DNA from: Pseudomonadota bacterium
Lineage (GTDB): Bacteria > Pseudomonadota > Gammaproteobacteria > Pseudomonadales > Pseudohongiellaceae
Direction: 5' to 3'
DNA: 7,532 nucleotides
NCBI GenBank assembly: GCA_022563075.1
Contig: JADFOC010000119.1
Span: forward strand, 1 to 7,532
Made by a program: the position numbers and the translations under genes. The notes below the pieces were generated by a model. The model was not told where the DNA came from. It did no database searches and saw only the letters and a program-made list of their open reading frames with translations. Positions 1 to 7,330 of this stretch are shown here, piece after piece (position 1 is the stretch's first letter; each line of letters opens with the position of its first letter).

Positions 1-19
1 TAGCTAGGCAATTTGTAAA

Positions 20-355
20 ATGAGTGAAGTATTGACAGAATTGGCGGCAATTTTGGAACAGCGTAAATCGGCGTCCAGCAATGTATCTTATGTAGCCAGT
101 CTACATGAAAAAGGGCTTAATATGATTTTGGAGAAGATTGGCGAAGAAGCAACTGAAACGATCATTGCCGCCAAGGAATATGATGAGAACGACAGCGCTA
201 GTAAACAAGCTGTCATAAATGAAACAGCGGATCTGTGGTTTCATACGATGGTTATGTTAAGTCACCTCAATCTGGGACATAATCAGGTATTGGAGGAACT
301 CGAAAAACGCTTTAACATATCCGGCCTTGAAGAAAAGGCATCTCGACAAAACTAG
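20..355 (+). CDS. hisE: Phosphoribosyl-ATP pyrophosphatase HisE
   Basis: HisE hydrolyses phosphoribosyl-ATP to phosphoribosyl-AMP plus pyrophosphate, the second step of histidine biosynthesis, in the cytoplasm. The 111-residue product is a normal length for a stand-alone HisE; in enterobacteria this activity is fused to HisI. It belongs to the MazG-like all-alpha pyrophosphatase fold. The metal-binding acidic motifs are visible: E38-K-I-G-E42-E43-A-T-E46 in the first half and E68-T-A-D71-L-W in the second. The ATG at 20 gives the usual family N-terminus; only a weak AGG-containing sequence lies upstream. The end of the preceding gene, probably hisI, is cut off by the left edge. The next gene, tatA, starts 48 nt downstream after a strong inverted repeat, so hisE looks like the last gene of a his operon that may read through into tat. 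The family call is secure. Confidence 0.95.
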   Translation: MSEVLTELAAILEQRKSASSNVSYVASLHEKGLNMILEKIGEEATETIIAAKEYDENDSASKQAVINETADLWFHTMVMLSHLNLGHNQVLEELEKRFNISGLEEKASRQN

Positions 356-358
356 TTT

Positions 359-388
359 CCGGTAAGCCCATTTACAACTGCTTACCGG
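359..388 (+). other. Perfect 9-bp inverted repeat between hisE and tatA
   Basis: CCGGTAAGC at 359-367 is exactly complementary to GCTTACCGG at 380-388, with a 12-nt loop. It begins 3 nt after the hisE stop. Only CTTTGG follows, so there is no proper U-tract for an efficient intrinsic terminator. Inference: it could be a weak terminator or attenuator, an RNA-processing or 3'-end stabilising hairpin of the his transcript, or less likely a protein-binding palindrome. It lies just upstream of the tatA ribosome binding site without covering it. Confidence 0.6.
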
Positions 389-392
389 CTTT

Positions 393-397
393 GGAGG
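393..397 (+). promoter_or_regulatory. Strong ribosome binding site of tatA
   Basis: GGAGG lies 6 nt upstream of the tatA ATG at 404, close to the ideal Shine-Dalgarno sequence and spacing. It fixes the tatA start. It is much stronger than the site before tatB, which fits the known need for far more TatA than TatB or TatC. Confidence 0.85.
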
Positions 398-403
398 TTT
401 ATT

Positions 404-637
404 ATGGGTATAGGTGGAATTGGAATTTGGCAGCTAATGATCATATTAGTGATCGTAGTGATGTTATTCGGTACCAAAAAATTGCGAAACCTGGGTTCAG
501 ATCTCGGTGGTGCCTTAAAAGGATTTAAGAGTGCCATGAAGGATGAAGATGCAGAGCAAGAACAGGTTGCCGAGAAATCTGAACAGGCCAGCGGCGAGAC
601 TATCGATTCGACTGCTGAAAAAGTGGAAAGTAAATAG
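404..637 (+). CDS. tatA: Sec-independent (twin-arginine) translocase subunit TatA
   Basis: TatA is the pore-forming or membrane-weakening subunit of the Tat system, which exports folded proteins carrying a twin-arginine signal peptide across the inner membrane. The 77-residue protein has the family layout: a short N-terminal stretch ([10 protein letters not shown]), one hydrophobic helix (about residues 8-22), the conserved F-G hinge followed by KKLR (residues 22-27), an amphipathic helix ([19 protein letters not shown], about 30-48), and an acidic, low-complexity tail rich in E, S and A. The hinge and the G-x-x-L-G-x-x-L-K-G-F-K pattern identify TatA/E rather than TatB. Its start is supported by GGAGG at 393-397. 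tatB follows after an 83-nt gap and tatC after that, so all three components are encoded together. No tatD or tatE is seen in the window. Confidence 0.95.
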   Translation: MGIGGIGIWQLMIILVIVVMLFGTKKLRNLGSDLGGALKGFKSAMKDEDAEQEQVAEKSEQASGETIDSTAEKVESK

Positions 638-720
638 ACCACCGCTTATCACTTTTTTACGTTGCCGATAAGTATCTGGCTCCGCGTTCCTTATTAAATT
701 CGTAAATCGGGTTTTACCAA

Positions 721-1203
721 ATGTTTAACATCGGCTCATTTGAAGTCTTGTTAATTTGTATCATTGCGCTGCTGGTTCTAGGCCCTGAAAGATTACCTGG
801 CGCCGTCAAAACAGCCGGGCTCTGGATCGGACGTTTTCGACGCAGCTTTTACAAAGTTAAGGCAGAAATAGAACGCGAACTCAATGCAGATGAAATCCGT
901 AGGCAACTTCATAACGAATCTGTTCTGGAAGAAATAGCTGAGGCAAAAGCAGAAATCGAAGGTGTGGCCAAAGAAACAGAACAATCTGTTAACAAGATTG
1001 TAAACACTGCTAACTTCGACCCAGGCGCTTCCAAGAATAGCGACCTCCAGGCAGGTGATGAAAAATCCATAAAGGGAGAATTGAAAGGAGTCAGTGATCA
1101 AATTGAAGACGTAGCAAAGCAACTCTACGGCACTGGCAAGAACCCGAAATTAACTGCGGAAAAAGATTCCGCCAATATCAAGCAAGAAAATGACATCAGC
1201 TGA
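721..1203 (+). CDS. tatB: Sec-independent (twin-arginine) translocase subunit TatB
   Basis: TatB forms the substrate-receptor complex with TatC and recognises twin-arginine signal peptides in the inner membrane. The 160-residue product starts [12 protein letters not shown], has one membrane helix (about residues 6-21), then the diagnostic L-G-P-E-R-L-P motif (residues 20-26), which separates TatB from TatA. An amphipathic basic region follows ([16 protein letters not shown]), then a long, charged, probably helical region rich in E, K and A, and a variable polar tail with no predicted globular domain. Only a weak Shine-Dalgarno sequence (CGGG at 708-711) precedes the ATG. The last 14 nt overlap the start of tatC, which suggests translational coupling and matched TatB:TatC production. 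The antisense reading frame within it is a shadow. Confidence 0.95.
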   Translation: MFNIGSFEVLLICIIALLVLGPERLPGAVKTAGLWIGRFRRSFYKVKAEIERELNADEIRRQLHNESVLEEIAEAKAEIEGVAKETEQSVNKIVNTANFDPGASKNSDLQAGDEKSIKGELKGVSDQIEDVAKQLYGTGKNPKLTAEKDSANIKQENDIS

Positions 1204-1948
1204 AGACAAGAAAGAGCTGACCTTAATCGATCACCTGGTTGAATTAAGAGATCGGATACTAAGATGTATCATTGCACTTGTTGTATTGTTTCTGGCGTTA
1301 TTCGCTTTTCGAAATGACATCTATACCTTCGTAGCCACACCATTGCTCGATGCCTTGCCGGAAGGCGCGACGATGATAGCGATTGATCCTACGTCGCCTT
1401 TTTTCGCTCCGTTCAGACTCACTTTTTTTGTTGCTTTTCTGCTGGCGGCTCCCTATATCCTTTATCAATTATGGTCGTTCATAGCACCGGGGTTGTATAA
1501 GAATGAAAAAAGTGTGGCTATACCACTGTTTATTTCGAGTGTTATCTTGTTTTACTCCGGTATTGCCTTTGCCAGATACCTGTTGTTTGGTTTCGTATTT
1601 CGTTTCTTTTTTTCCGTCGCACCGGAAGGAATTACGGTAGCACCAGATATCAATAGTTTTCTCAGTTTTGCCTTGTCGATATTTCTTGCTTTTGGCATTG
1701 CCTTTGAAGTTCCCATAGCCGTCTTTATAGTCATTTGGACCGGATTGGCGGAACCCGATTCACTTGCTGCAAAACGTCCGTATGTAATAGTTGCTTGTTT
1801 TGTTATCGCTATGTTTCTAACGCCTGCGGACCCATTCACCCAATCGATGTTGGCGCTACCCATGTGGGCGTTGTTTGAGGTTGGAATCATTGCCGGCAGA
1901 CTGATTCGAAAACGACAGCGAGACGAAGAGAATCAAGCCGCGAGCTAA
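1190..1948 (+). CDS. tatC: Sec-independent (twin-arginine) translocase subunit TatC
   Basis: TatC is the polytopic core of the twin-arginine translocase and binds the RR motif of signal peptides. The 252-residue length is usual for the family. Visible hallmarks: the cytoplasmic N-terminal H15-L-V-E18-L-R20 motif; the first-loop region ending S-P-F-F (69-72); [10 protein letters not shown] (97-106), which corresponds to the signal-peptide binding loop of E. coli TatC around F94 and E103; the buried glutamate in F172-E173-V-P, equivalent to E. coli E170; K195-R-P-Y in the third cytoplasmic loop; and L210-T-P-x-D214. Hydrophobic segments are consistent with six membrane helices, and the tail is short and charged ([10 protein letters not shown]). 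It overlaps the end of tatB by 14 nt and is the last gene of the unit. The convergent dtd gene ends 18 nt beyond its stop. Confidence 0.97.
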   Translation: MTSAEDKKELTLIDHLVELRDRILRCIIALVVLFLALFAFRNDIYTFVATPLLDALPEGATMIAIDPTSPFFAPFRLTFFVAFLLAAPYILYQLWSFIAPGLYKNEKSVAIPLFISSVILFYSGIAFARYLLFGFVFRFFFSVAPEGITVAPDINSFLSFALSIFLAFGIAFEVPIAVFIVIWTGLAEPDSLAAKRPYVIVACFVIAMFLTPADPFTQSMLALPMWALFEVGIIAGRLIRKRQRDEENQAAS

Positions 1949-1966
1949 TTTCGCACTAAGCTCTCG
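1939..1966. terminator. Possible short hairpin between convergent tatC and dtd
   Basis: GAGCT at 1942-1946 pairs with AGCTC at 1959-1963, and after one mismatch CG at 1939-1940 pairs with CG at 1965-1966. The loop is 12 nt. It sits across the convergent gene ends, where a bidirectional terminator would be expected. The stem is short and neither strand has a T-run afterwards, so termination is only weakly supported; nothing better is visible in this junction. Confidence 0.25.
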
Positions 1967-2419
1967 CTAAACCCTAAGAATGAAAGTCACCGGCCCATCG
2001 TTCTCGAGGGCTATCTGCATATTGGCGGCAAATCTACCACTGGCAAGCTTGCCATTCTTTAGACAGTCATGTCGTGTAGCTGCCATACTCACCAGGTGGT
2101 CGTAGATTATCTCGGCTTCAGCGGGCGACTTGGCTGACGAAAAACTAGGTCGCAGCCCTTTATCGGTATTCGCTGCCAGAGTGAATTGAGAGACCAACAT
2201 CAAGTCTCCGCCAGACTCCTCTAATCCCAGGTTCATTTTGTCTTGCGCATCGGCGAACACTCTATAAGACAGAATCTTGAGGAGTAGTTTTTCGGCGAGT
2301 TCATCGGTGTCGTTCTTCTCAACAGCAATGAAAGCTAACAGCCCCCTGCCGATTTCTGAGTATAACTGTTGGTCTATTGTGACTTTTGCCCAGTTTACTC
2401 GCTGTATCAAAGCTATCAC
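1967..2419 (-). CDS. dtd: D-aminoacyl-tRNA deacylase (Dtd)
   Basis: Dtd hydrolyses D-aminoacyl-tRNAs such as D-Tyr-tRNA, and also glycine mischarged on tRNA-Ala, protecting translation from wrong amino acids. The 150-residue cytoplasmic protein matches the bacterial DTD family from end to end. It starts MIALIQRV, has the S77-Q-F-T-L-A-A motif lining the active site, and carries the C-terminal N140-D-G142-P143-V-T motif containing the Gly-cisPro pair that excludes L-aminoacyl substrates. Conserved family phrases such as KMNL and G-L-R-P-S-F-S are also present. The start codon is GTG (2417-2419); the family N-terminus supports it, with AGGG (2428-2431) 8 nt upstream. It is the leftmost of the minus-strand genes and is separated from pip by 118 nt containing a plausible promoter, so it may be transcribed separately. 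Confidence 0.96.
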   Translation of the reverse strand: MIALIQRVNWAKVTIDQQLYSEIGRGLLAFIAVEKNDTDELAEKLLLKILSYRVFADAQDKMNLGLEESGGDLMLVSQFTLAANTDKGLRPSFSSAKSPAEAEIIYDHLVSMAATRHDCLKNGKLASGRFAANMQIALENDGPVTFILRV

Positions 2420-2445
2420 TTGCAGAGCCCTGTAGAATAATCCGT

Positions 2446-2474
2446 CTTATATACTCGTTGCCGGTTAATGGCAG
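2446..2474 (-). promoter_or_regulatory. Candidate sigma-70 promoter for dtd
   Basis: On the minus strand CTGCCA (2469-2474, 4 of 6 matches to TTGACA) is followed after exactly 17 nt by TATAAG (2446-2451, 5 of 6 matches to TATAAT). Transcription would begin near 2439, giving a leader of about 20 nt before the dtd GTG. This is a pattern match only, but its position in the pip-dtd gap makes sense. Confidence 0.4.
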
Positions 2475-2537
2475 ATCGACGCCTATACCCTCGACTGGGT
2501 TCGCACATTCCTGTCAAGCACAGTTGTTATTGACTGG

Positions 2538-3497
2538 CTAGCTTACTGTCTTTAATTTTTTCGCGATGTCCTGTACCGCCAAGATGAGCGCATCCACTGT
2601 CGCTGGCTCCGATGAAGAATGTCCTGCATCGCGGATGATATGCAACTCCGATGCCGGCCATCGTTGATGTAGTGACAGCGCGTTACTGAGGGGGCAGCCC
2701 ATATCATAGCGACCATGCACAATACAACCCGGTATGTCCTTAATCGCCTGCATATTTTTCAAGATGTGATTTTCTTCGATGAATCCCTTGTTTAGAAAAT
2801 AATGGGTCTCGATTCTGGCCATCGCCAGCGCATTATGCGGTTTGGTAAACTTGGCCACTATATCGGCGTTAGGCCGCAACGTGGAACAACTGGCTTCCCA
2901 GGCACACCAGGCTTTCGCCGCCGCCATGCGGGCCAGTTCATCTTCCCCAACCAGCCTTGCATGATAGGCCTGGATTAAGTCGCCGCGCTCCTGTTGGGGA
3001 ATGGGTTTGATGAACTCTTCCCAATAATCGGGGAACACACGATTGGTGCCATCGACGTAAAGCCAGTCGAGATCTCCTTGTCGGCAGAGGAAGATGCCAC
3101 GAAGCACCAAGGCAAGCACGTGTTCTGGATATCGTTGCGCATAAAGCAGGCCCAATGCCGCTCCCCAGGAGCCGCCAAACAGCACCAGACGATCTATGTT
3201 TAGGAAATCTCGGATCGTCTCGATGTCGGCGATTAGATCTTGAGTCGTATTCTCGCGGAGTTCTCCATGCGGCGTGGAACGTCCGCAACCGCGTTGATCG
3301 AAGGTAATGATGTGATACGCTTCCGGATCATAAAAGCGCCTGGAGTCACCGTCGCAGCCTCCACCTGGCCCACCATGGATGAACAAGACCGGAATGCCGT
3401 CTGGATTACCAGACTCATCCAGATACAACTCGTGAATATCAGATACTTTGAGTCGATGTCGCTGGTTAGGTTTCAGCTCTGGATAGAGAACTAACAT
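2538..3497 (-). CDS. pip: Proline iminopeptidase (alpha/beta hydrolase, peptidase family S33)
   Basis: This enzyme removes N-terminal proline from peptides, in the cytoplasm. The product is 319 residues from the ATG at 3497, typical for the family. Motifs: the oxyanion region H41-G-G-P-G-G-G; D67-Q-R-G-C-G-R-S; the nucleophile elbow G108-G-S110-W-G; catalytic aspartate in G-R-Y-D265; and catalytic histidine in A-G-H293-S. E201 (C-A-W-E) and E230 (R-I-E-T-H-Y-F) occupy the positions that bind the free N-terminus in Serratia-type enzymes. The frame stays open to a TTG at 3533, which would add 12 residues, but family members begin just before the L-Y-P motif, so the ATG is preferred. The nearest SD-like GAGG (3512-3515) lies 14 nt upstream, rather far. 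Neighbours are typA upstream (99-nt gap) and dtd downstream. Some S33 relatives hydrolyse other esters or amides, but the match here is specific. Confidence 0.93.
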   Translation of the reverse strand: MLVLYPELKPNQRHRLKVSDIHELYLDESGNPDGIPVLFIHGGPGGGCDGDSRRFYDPEAYHIITFDQRGCGRSTPHGELRENTTQDLIADIETIRDFLNIDRLVLFGGSWGAALGLLYAQRYPEHVLALVLRGIFLCRQGDLDWLYVDGTNRVFPDYWEEFIKPIPQQERGDLIQAYHARLVGEDELARMAAAKAWCAWEASCSTLRPNADIVAKFTKPHNALAMARIETHYFLNKGFIEENHILKNMQAIKDIPGCIVHGRYDMGCPLSNALSLHQRWPASELHIIRDAGHSSSEPATVDALILAVQDIAKKLKTVS

Positions 3498-3596
3498 TCT
3501 GTATGTAGGAACCTCGCCGAACCACGAACACAAAATCCTTGGGTAGGATCATAGTAGGTGAAATCGAGAAATTTATCTCAATACTCTCTTACCACA

Positions 3597-5432
3597 CTAC
3601 CCTGTGACCCCTCGCGCCATCGATCCTCGATTTATGCGCTTGCGTTCATTTTCGGTGAGGTATCGCTTGCGTAACCGAATATGACTTGGCGTGATTTCGA
3701 CCAGTTCATCGTCGGCGATAAATTCCATTGCCTGCTCCAGGCTATGTATCAGGGGAGGCGTAAGCAAGATATTCTCATCATTGCCGGCAGAGCGGATATT
3801 GGTGAGCTGCTTCGCCTTCGTCGGGTTCACCACCAGATCATTGTCGCGGCTATGCAAACCAACCACCATGCCTTCATACACTTCGGTATTGGGTTCGACA
3901 AAAAGCCTGCCCCGGTCTTGCAAGTTAAACAGCGCGTAGCCCAGTGTCTTACCCTTGACCATGGATACCAAGACTCCATTATTACGTCCTGCCAGATCTG
4001 AATTTATATAGTCGCCATAGTGATCAAACACATGGCTCATCACCCCGGTACCCGATGTCATGCTAAGGAATTGAGAACGAAATCCGATAAGTCCTCTGGT
4101 GGGCATCATGAATTGTAATCGCACCCTGCCCTTGCCATCGGGTTGCAGATCCCGTAACTCGGCGCGACGCAAGCCCAACTCTTCGATGACCTTGCCCTGG
4201 TGTTGCTCCTCGCAATCAACCATCAATGCTTCATACGGTTCCTGCTTTACCCCATTTTCTTCATGAATGATCACTTCGGGTCGAGACACCGCCAGTTCGA
4301 ATCCTTCTCGGCGCATATTCTCAATCAACACCGACAGGTGCAACTCGCCACGACCGGATACTTTGTATTTGTCCGGGGTATCCCCTGGCTCAACCCTTAG
4401 GGCCACGTTATGCAGTAACTCGCGATCGAGACGCTCCTTTAAGTGTCTTGTAGTGATGTATTTTCCTTCGAGTCCGGCAAACGGTGAATCGTTCACCTGA
4501 AAAGTCATACTGATGGTGGGTTCATCCACAATTAACGGTGGCATCGCTTCAACGAAATCCGGATCGCACAGCGTATCCGAGATATTTAGTTTGTCGATAC
4601 CGGTTATGCAGATGATTTCACCGGCCCTGCCCTCATCAACATCCACGCGCTCCAGGCCCAAGTGACTCTTCACCTGGAGAATCTTGCCCTTGCGTTGTTC
4701 ACCGTCTCGATTCACGATCACTACCGCTTGATTGTTGATTGCCTTGCCGCGTGCCACGCGACCAATACCGATGACCCCAACATAGCTGTTGTAATCGAGC
4801 GCACTGATCTGCATTCGAAAAGGCGCATCGACAACAACGTTCGGCGCCGGTACTTTTTCAACGATAGTTTCAAGCAACGGGACCATATCTTCTGCCATGG
4901 CATCGACTTCGAGGCCCGCTACCCCATGCAAGGCCGATGTGTAGACCACGGGGAAATCCAGCTGCTCGTCAGTTGCTCCCAACTTGTCAAACAGATCGAA
5001 GACCTCATCCACAACCCAATCCGGTCGCGCGCCGTCTCGGTCTACCTTGTTCACCACCACGATGGGGTTCAAACCCTGGGCGAAAGCTTTCTGGGTAACG
5101 AAGCGAGTCTGGGGCATGGGTCCATCGACGGCATCTACCAACAGCAATACACTGTCCACCATTGACAATACACGTTCCACCTCGCCACCGAAATCGGCGT
5201 GACCGGGGGTATCGACGATATTGATATGATACTCGTGCCAGTTTATAGCCGTGTTCTTAGCCAGAATGGTGATGCCGCGCTCGCGCTCCTGATCGTTGGA
5301 GTCCATCACCCGATCGATCTTCTTGCCCCGGCTTGAGAGTGTGCCAGTCTGCTGCAGCAATCTGTCCACCAGGGTAGTTTTACCGTGATCAACATGGGCA
5401 ATAATGGCTATATTTCGAATCTTATCAATCAC
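3597..5432 (-). CDS. typA: Ribosome-associated translational GTPase TypA/BipA
   Basis: TypA (BipA) is an EF-G-like GTPase that binds ribosomes and aids 50S subunit assembly and growth under stress such as cold. The 611-residue length is near the usual ~605-615. GTPase motifs are complete: G1 A12-H-V-D-H-G-K-T19, G2 R52-G-I-T55, G3 D74-T-P-G-H78, G4 N128-K-V-D131 and G5 S166-A-L. After the G domain come the EF-Tu-like domain II (about 205-300), EF-G III- and V-like domains (about 305-480), and the C-terminal domain unique to BipA, with [14 protein letters not shown] near its end. The start is GTG (5430-5432), since the family begins [18 protein letters not shown]. The SD-like AAGGA (5448-5452) lies unusually far away, about 15 nt. 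thiI lies 180 nt upstream on the same strand. Long open frames on the opposite strand are shadows. Confidence 0.98.
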   Translation of the reverse strand: MIDKIRNIAIIAHVDHGKTTLVDRLLQQTGTLSSRGKKIDRVMDSNDQERERGITILAKNTAINWHEYHINIVDTPGHADFGGEVERVLSMVDSVLLLVDAVDGPMPQTRFVTQKAFAQGLNPIVVVNKVDRDGARPDWVVDEVFDLFDKLGATDEQLDFPVVYTSALHGVAGLEVDAMAEDMVPLLETIVEKVPAPNVVVDAPFRMQISALDYNSYVGVIGIGRVARGKAINNQAVVIVNRDGEQRKGKILQVKSHLGLERVDVDEGRAGEIICITGIDKLNISDTLCDPDFVEAMPPLIVDEPTISMTFQVNDSPFAGLEGKYITTRHLKERLDRELLHNVALRVEPGDTPDKYKVSGRGELHLSVLIENMRREGFELAVSRPEVIIHEENGVKQEPYEALMVDCEEQHQGKVIEELGLRRAELRDLQPDGKGRVRLQFMMPTRGLIGFRSQFLSMTSGTGVMSHVFDHYGDYINSDLAGRNNGVLVSMVKGKTLGYALFNLQDRGRLFVEPNTEVYEGMVVGLHSRDNDLVVNPTKAKQLTNIRSAGNDENILLTPPLIHSLEQAMEFIADDELVEITPSHIRLRKRYLTENERKRINRGSMARGVTG

Positions 5433-5455
5433 AACTAGAATGCACCGTCCTTTTA

Positions 5456-5605
5456 TTACCTAAATAAAACAATTTTCCGAACTAAGACTAGCCCAATTAA
5501 CGCGCGCCAACCCCAGTCAAACACACCGTAGAGCGGCACAAAAGGCGGCCGAGTATACACGACGCAGAGGGGAATAGAGAGGAGAATGATGGGCTTTTTG
5601 AGCAT
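5456..5605 (-). CDS. Possible small hydrophobic protein in the thiI-typA gap
   Basis: I do not recognise this frame. It is 49 codons, ATG to TAA, starting 7 nt after the thiI stop and ending 23 nt before the typA GTG, so it fills almost the whole gap. The predicted product starts MLKKPIILLSIPLCVV, has a polar and aromatic middle (YGVFDWGWR) and a second hydrophobic stretch (ALIGLVLV) ending in basic residues, so it could be a small inner-membrane protein or a leader peptide. Against it: no Shine-Dalgarno sequence precedes the ATG (only an A-rich run), it has no known homologue that I can name, and the gap also must hold any typA promoter, such as the TATACT-like element at 5552-5557. It may be chance. 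Confidence 0.25.
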   Translation of the reverse strand: MLKKPIILLSIPLCVVYTRPPFVPLYGVFDWGWRALIGLVLVRKIVLFR

Positions 5606-5612
5606 TTTTTTG

Positions 5613-7118
5613 CTATTGAGTGGTGTCATCAGTGTGCGACAGCTCCAACACCGCCACGTTAGCAAATCCGGCGTCCTGCAGGTGAGCGGCGTGTAATCGA
5701 CTCATCATGCCTTTGCCGCAATACAGCAGCATGCGTTTATCGCGATCCATCTTCTCAAAACTGGTGCGCAGCTGGTAGAAGGGGATCGCAAGTAATTCGA
5801 CGGTGCCATTGGTCTGCTTCAGTTGTAGGGGTCTTAGTTCAATCTCTGTTGGGTGCCGAATATCGATGACGGTACTGTCCGCCTCGATCTCATTCACGAT
5901 ATCCACATCGGCGCTTGCCTGATTGAAGTCTTTGCTGACCTCGGTAATTAACTGGTAATTGGTATTTTTGATCGATTCGTCAAGAACCGAGAAATCGAAA
6001 TTCGCTTCTTCCTTCTCTATCCGTTCCAACCTGGCTCTGGTGGTGGGTTTGTTGGAGATTACCGCACAATATTCGGGAATATTCTTTGAAAATTCTTCGG
6101 TGCCGATGACTCGGGCGATGTCGATTATCTCCTGTTTGTTGGTAGTACTGAGCGGTCGTAACACTAAAGATGTGGCAACGGCATCGATCACCGCCAGGTT
6201 CGGTAGCGTCTGGCTCGATACCTGAGCAATGCTCTCACCCGTGACCACGGCGCGAATATTTAAGCGATCTGCCACTCGATCGGCTACACGCAACATCATG
6301 CGCTTTAATACTACGCCCATTTGTGAATTTTCTACCTTGTCTAACAGCTCTTGTACCACCCCTTCGAAAGGCACCGACACGAATTTAACCCGATGGGAAC
6401 TGTGATATTTCATCCAAAGAAATAGCGCGACTTCTTTCACCGCCAACTCATGCGCCTTACCCCCCAGATTAAAGAAGCAGTAATGAGTTTGCAGGCCACG
6501 CTTGATGCAGAGATAGCTGGAGACAGAGGAATCGAATCCGCCAGAAATCAAGGACAATACCGAATCCTGACTGCCCAGTGGAAACCCGCCCAAGCCTTTG
6601 TGCTTGCGCATCACGATGAAGAGCTGGTCATGCCGAATCTCCAGCAACACGGTAACATCGGGATTCACCAGCTTTACTCCGGCCGCATCGGTATTTTGAT
6701 TGAGTCTTCCGCCAACATACTGCTCAACATCCACCGACCTGAATGGATGTCTGCCGCTGCGCTTACAACGCACCGCGAAAGTCTGGCCGGTGAGTTGTTC
6801 CCCATAGTACTGCCTGGCCAGATCGAAGATTCCCTCCATATCAGGCAGTGGATGTTTGTATACCTCTTGAATCCACCCGATACCCGGTATGCAAGCCAGT
6901 TTCTGCACGAACTGGGCCATCAATCCCGGTTCACCCCTTTGCGCATCACCGACCGCTGTCGCTACCTCGATACTGTCCCATTCACCGGTGACGGAGACAT
7001 TTTCATCCAGTTCCGCTAACGTCACCTTGATGTTTTTGCGTAATTGACGAATGAAACGTCTGCGCACGGGACGGCTCTTGATGGTGATTTCTGGAAACAG
7101 CTTGAGCAGGAACAACAT
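5613..7118 (-). CDS. thiI: tRNA 4-thiouridine sulfurtransferase ThiI with C-terminal rhodanese domain
   Basis: ThiI makes 4-thiouridine at position 8 of tRNA, a near-UV sensor base, and in enterobacteria also supplies sulfur for the thiazole ring of thiamine. The cytoplasmic product is 501 residues, slightly longer than E. coli ThiI (482). Domain order: an N-terminal ferredoxin-like domain plus THUMP RNA-binding domain (about 1-170); a PP-loop ATP pyrophosphatase domain with S192-G-G-F-D-S197, T293-G-E-S and Q299-V-S-S-Q-T; C351 in P-E-Y-C, matching the E. coli disulfide partner C344; and a rhodanese domain (about 405-495) with the persulfide cysteine in Y-C467-G-K-G-M-M-S-R, matching E. coli C456. 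All key residues are therefore present, indicating the long, two-cysteine form. It is monocistronic or first of a thiI-typA unit. A weak TGAG sequence lies 7 nt before the ATG. The 189-codon open frame opposite it is a shadow. Confidence 0.97.
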   Translation of the reverse strand: MLFLLKLFPEITIKSRPVRRRFIRQLRKNIKVTLAELDENVSVTGEWDSIEVATAVGDAQRGEPGLMAQFVQKLACIPGIGWIQEVYKHPLPDMEGIFDLARQYYGEQLTGQTFAVRCKRSGRHPFRSVDVEQYVGGRLNQNTDAAGVKLVNPDVTVLLEIRHDQLFIVMRKHKGLGGFPLGSQDSVLSLISGGFDSSVSSYLCIKRGLQTHYCFFNLGGKAHELAVKEVALFLWMKYHSSHRVKFVSVPFEGVVQELLDKVENSQMGVVLKRMMLRVADRVADRLNIRAVVTGESIAQVSSQTLPNLAVIDAVATSLVLRPLSTTNKQEIIDIARVIGTEEFSKNIPEYCAVISNKPTTRARLERIEKEEANFDFSVLDESIKNTNYQLITEVSKDFNQASADVDIVNEIEADSTVIDIRHPTEIELRPLQLKQTNGTVELLAIPFYQLRTSFEKMDRDKRMLLYCGKGMMSRLHAAHLQDAGFANVAVLELSHTDDTTQ

Positions 7119-7135
7119 GGTTTAACTCAGTATTG

Positions 7136-7166
7136 AATAGATTCGATCGGCGAAAATAACAGTCAA
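7136..7166 (-). promoter_or_regulatory. Weak candidate promoter for thiI
   Basis: On the minus strand TTGACT (7161-7166, 5 of 6 matches to TTGACA) is followed after 19 nt by TCTATT (7136-7141, 4 of 6 matches to TATAAT). The spacing is longer than ideal. It lies a few bases upstream of thiI and would give a very short leader. No better sigma-70 match is seen immediately before thiI. Confidence 0.25.
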
Positions 7167-7174
7167 TCAGAGGT

Positions 7175-7192
7175 TTTCTCGGCCATGAGAAA
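7175..7192. other. 6-bp inverted repeat upstream of thiI
   Basis: TTTCTC at 7175-7180 is exactly complementary to GAGAAA at 7187-7192, with a 6-nt spacer (GGCCAT). It lies between the thiI start and the NtrC-type sites. It could be an operator or a small hairpin, but a repeat this short may be chance. Confidence 0.25.
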
Positions 7193-7223
7193 CAATCCTT
7201 CGATGGCTATACAGCGCCATAAA

Positions 7224-7240
7224 CGCACCAATATAGTGCG
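7224..7240. promoter_or_regulatory. NtrC-type binding site 1 (upstream enhancer)
   Basis: CGCACCAATATAGTGCG closely fits the NtrC (GlnG) palindrome TGCACC-N5-GGTGCA, with fully symmetric CGCAC and GTGCG arms. Its centre, 7232, is about 125 bp upstream of the start point predicted from the sigma-54 promoter, a typical enhancer position. NtrC is the phosphorylated activator produced under nitrogen limitation. Confidence 0.8.
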
Positions 7241-7253
7241 ACCACTTTCTTTA

Positions 7254-7270
7254 TGCACCACAATAGTGCT
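7254..7270. promoter_or_regulatory. NtrC-type binding site 2 (upstream enhancer)
   Basis: TGCACCACAATAGTGCT is a second match to the NtrC palindrome, centred at 7262, about 95 bp upstream of the predicted start. Its centre is 30 bp (about three helical turns) from site 1, so dimers on the two sites would lie on the same DNA face. This closely resembles the paired strong NtrC sites of the enterobacterial glnA control region. Confidence 0.8.
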
Positions 7271-7330
7271 TGATTAAAGTGAAATTAGTGCCAGCTCCCC
7301 TAAAATCGGGCTTTGCAGTGACGCCGCTGA

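Noticed and set aside
1..23. Possible tail of an upstream gene (hisI) ending at TGA 21-23, overlapping the hisE ATG
   Set aside because: A frame ending in TGA overlapping the ATG exists, but TAG at 1-3 and 5-7 closes the other frames equally well and only a few codons are visible. Identity and end point cannot be judged.
2938..3288. 116-codon frame on the - strand inside pip
   Set aside because: It is an alternative frame of pip, rich in R, P and S as expected from an out-of-frame reading.
3548..3553. TATGAT (minus strand) as a -10 element for pip
   Set aside because: It is a good -10 match, but no acceptable -35 sequence lies 16-18 nt upstream and there is no extended -10 TG, so a promoter call is not supported.
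4662..5165. 167-codon open frame on the + strand
   Set aside because: It is antisense to the conserved typA GTPase region and has no recognisable domain; it is a shadow of typA codon usage.
5552..5557. TATACT (minus strand) as a -10 element for typA
   Set aside because: It is 5 of 6 matches to the -10 consensus, but the -35 region is poor, so I did not list it as a promoter.
6450..7019. 189-codon open frame on the + strand
   Set aside because: It lies wholly opposite thiI, whose THUMP and PP-loop domains are clearly real; no family is recognisable in the opposite frame.
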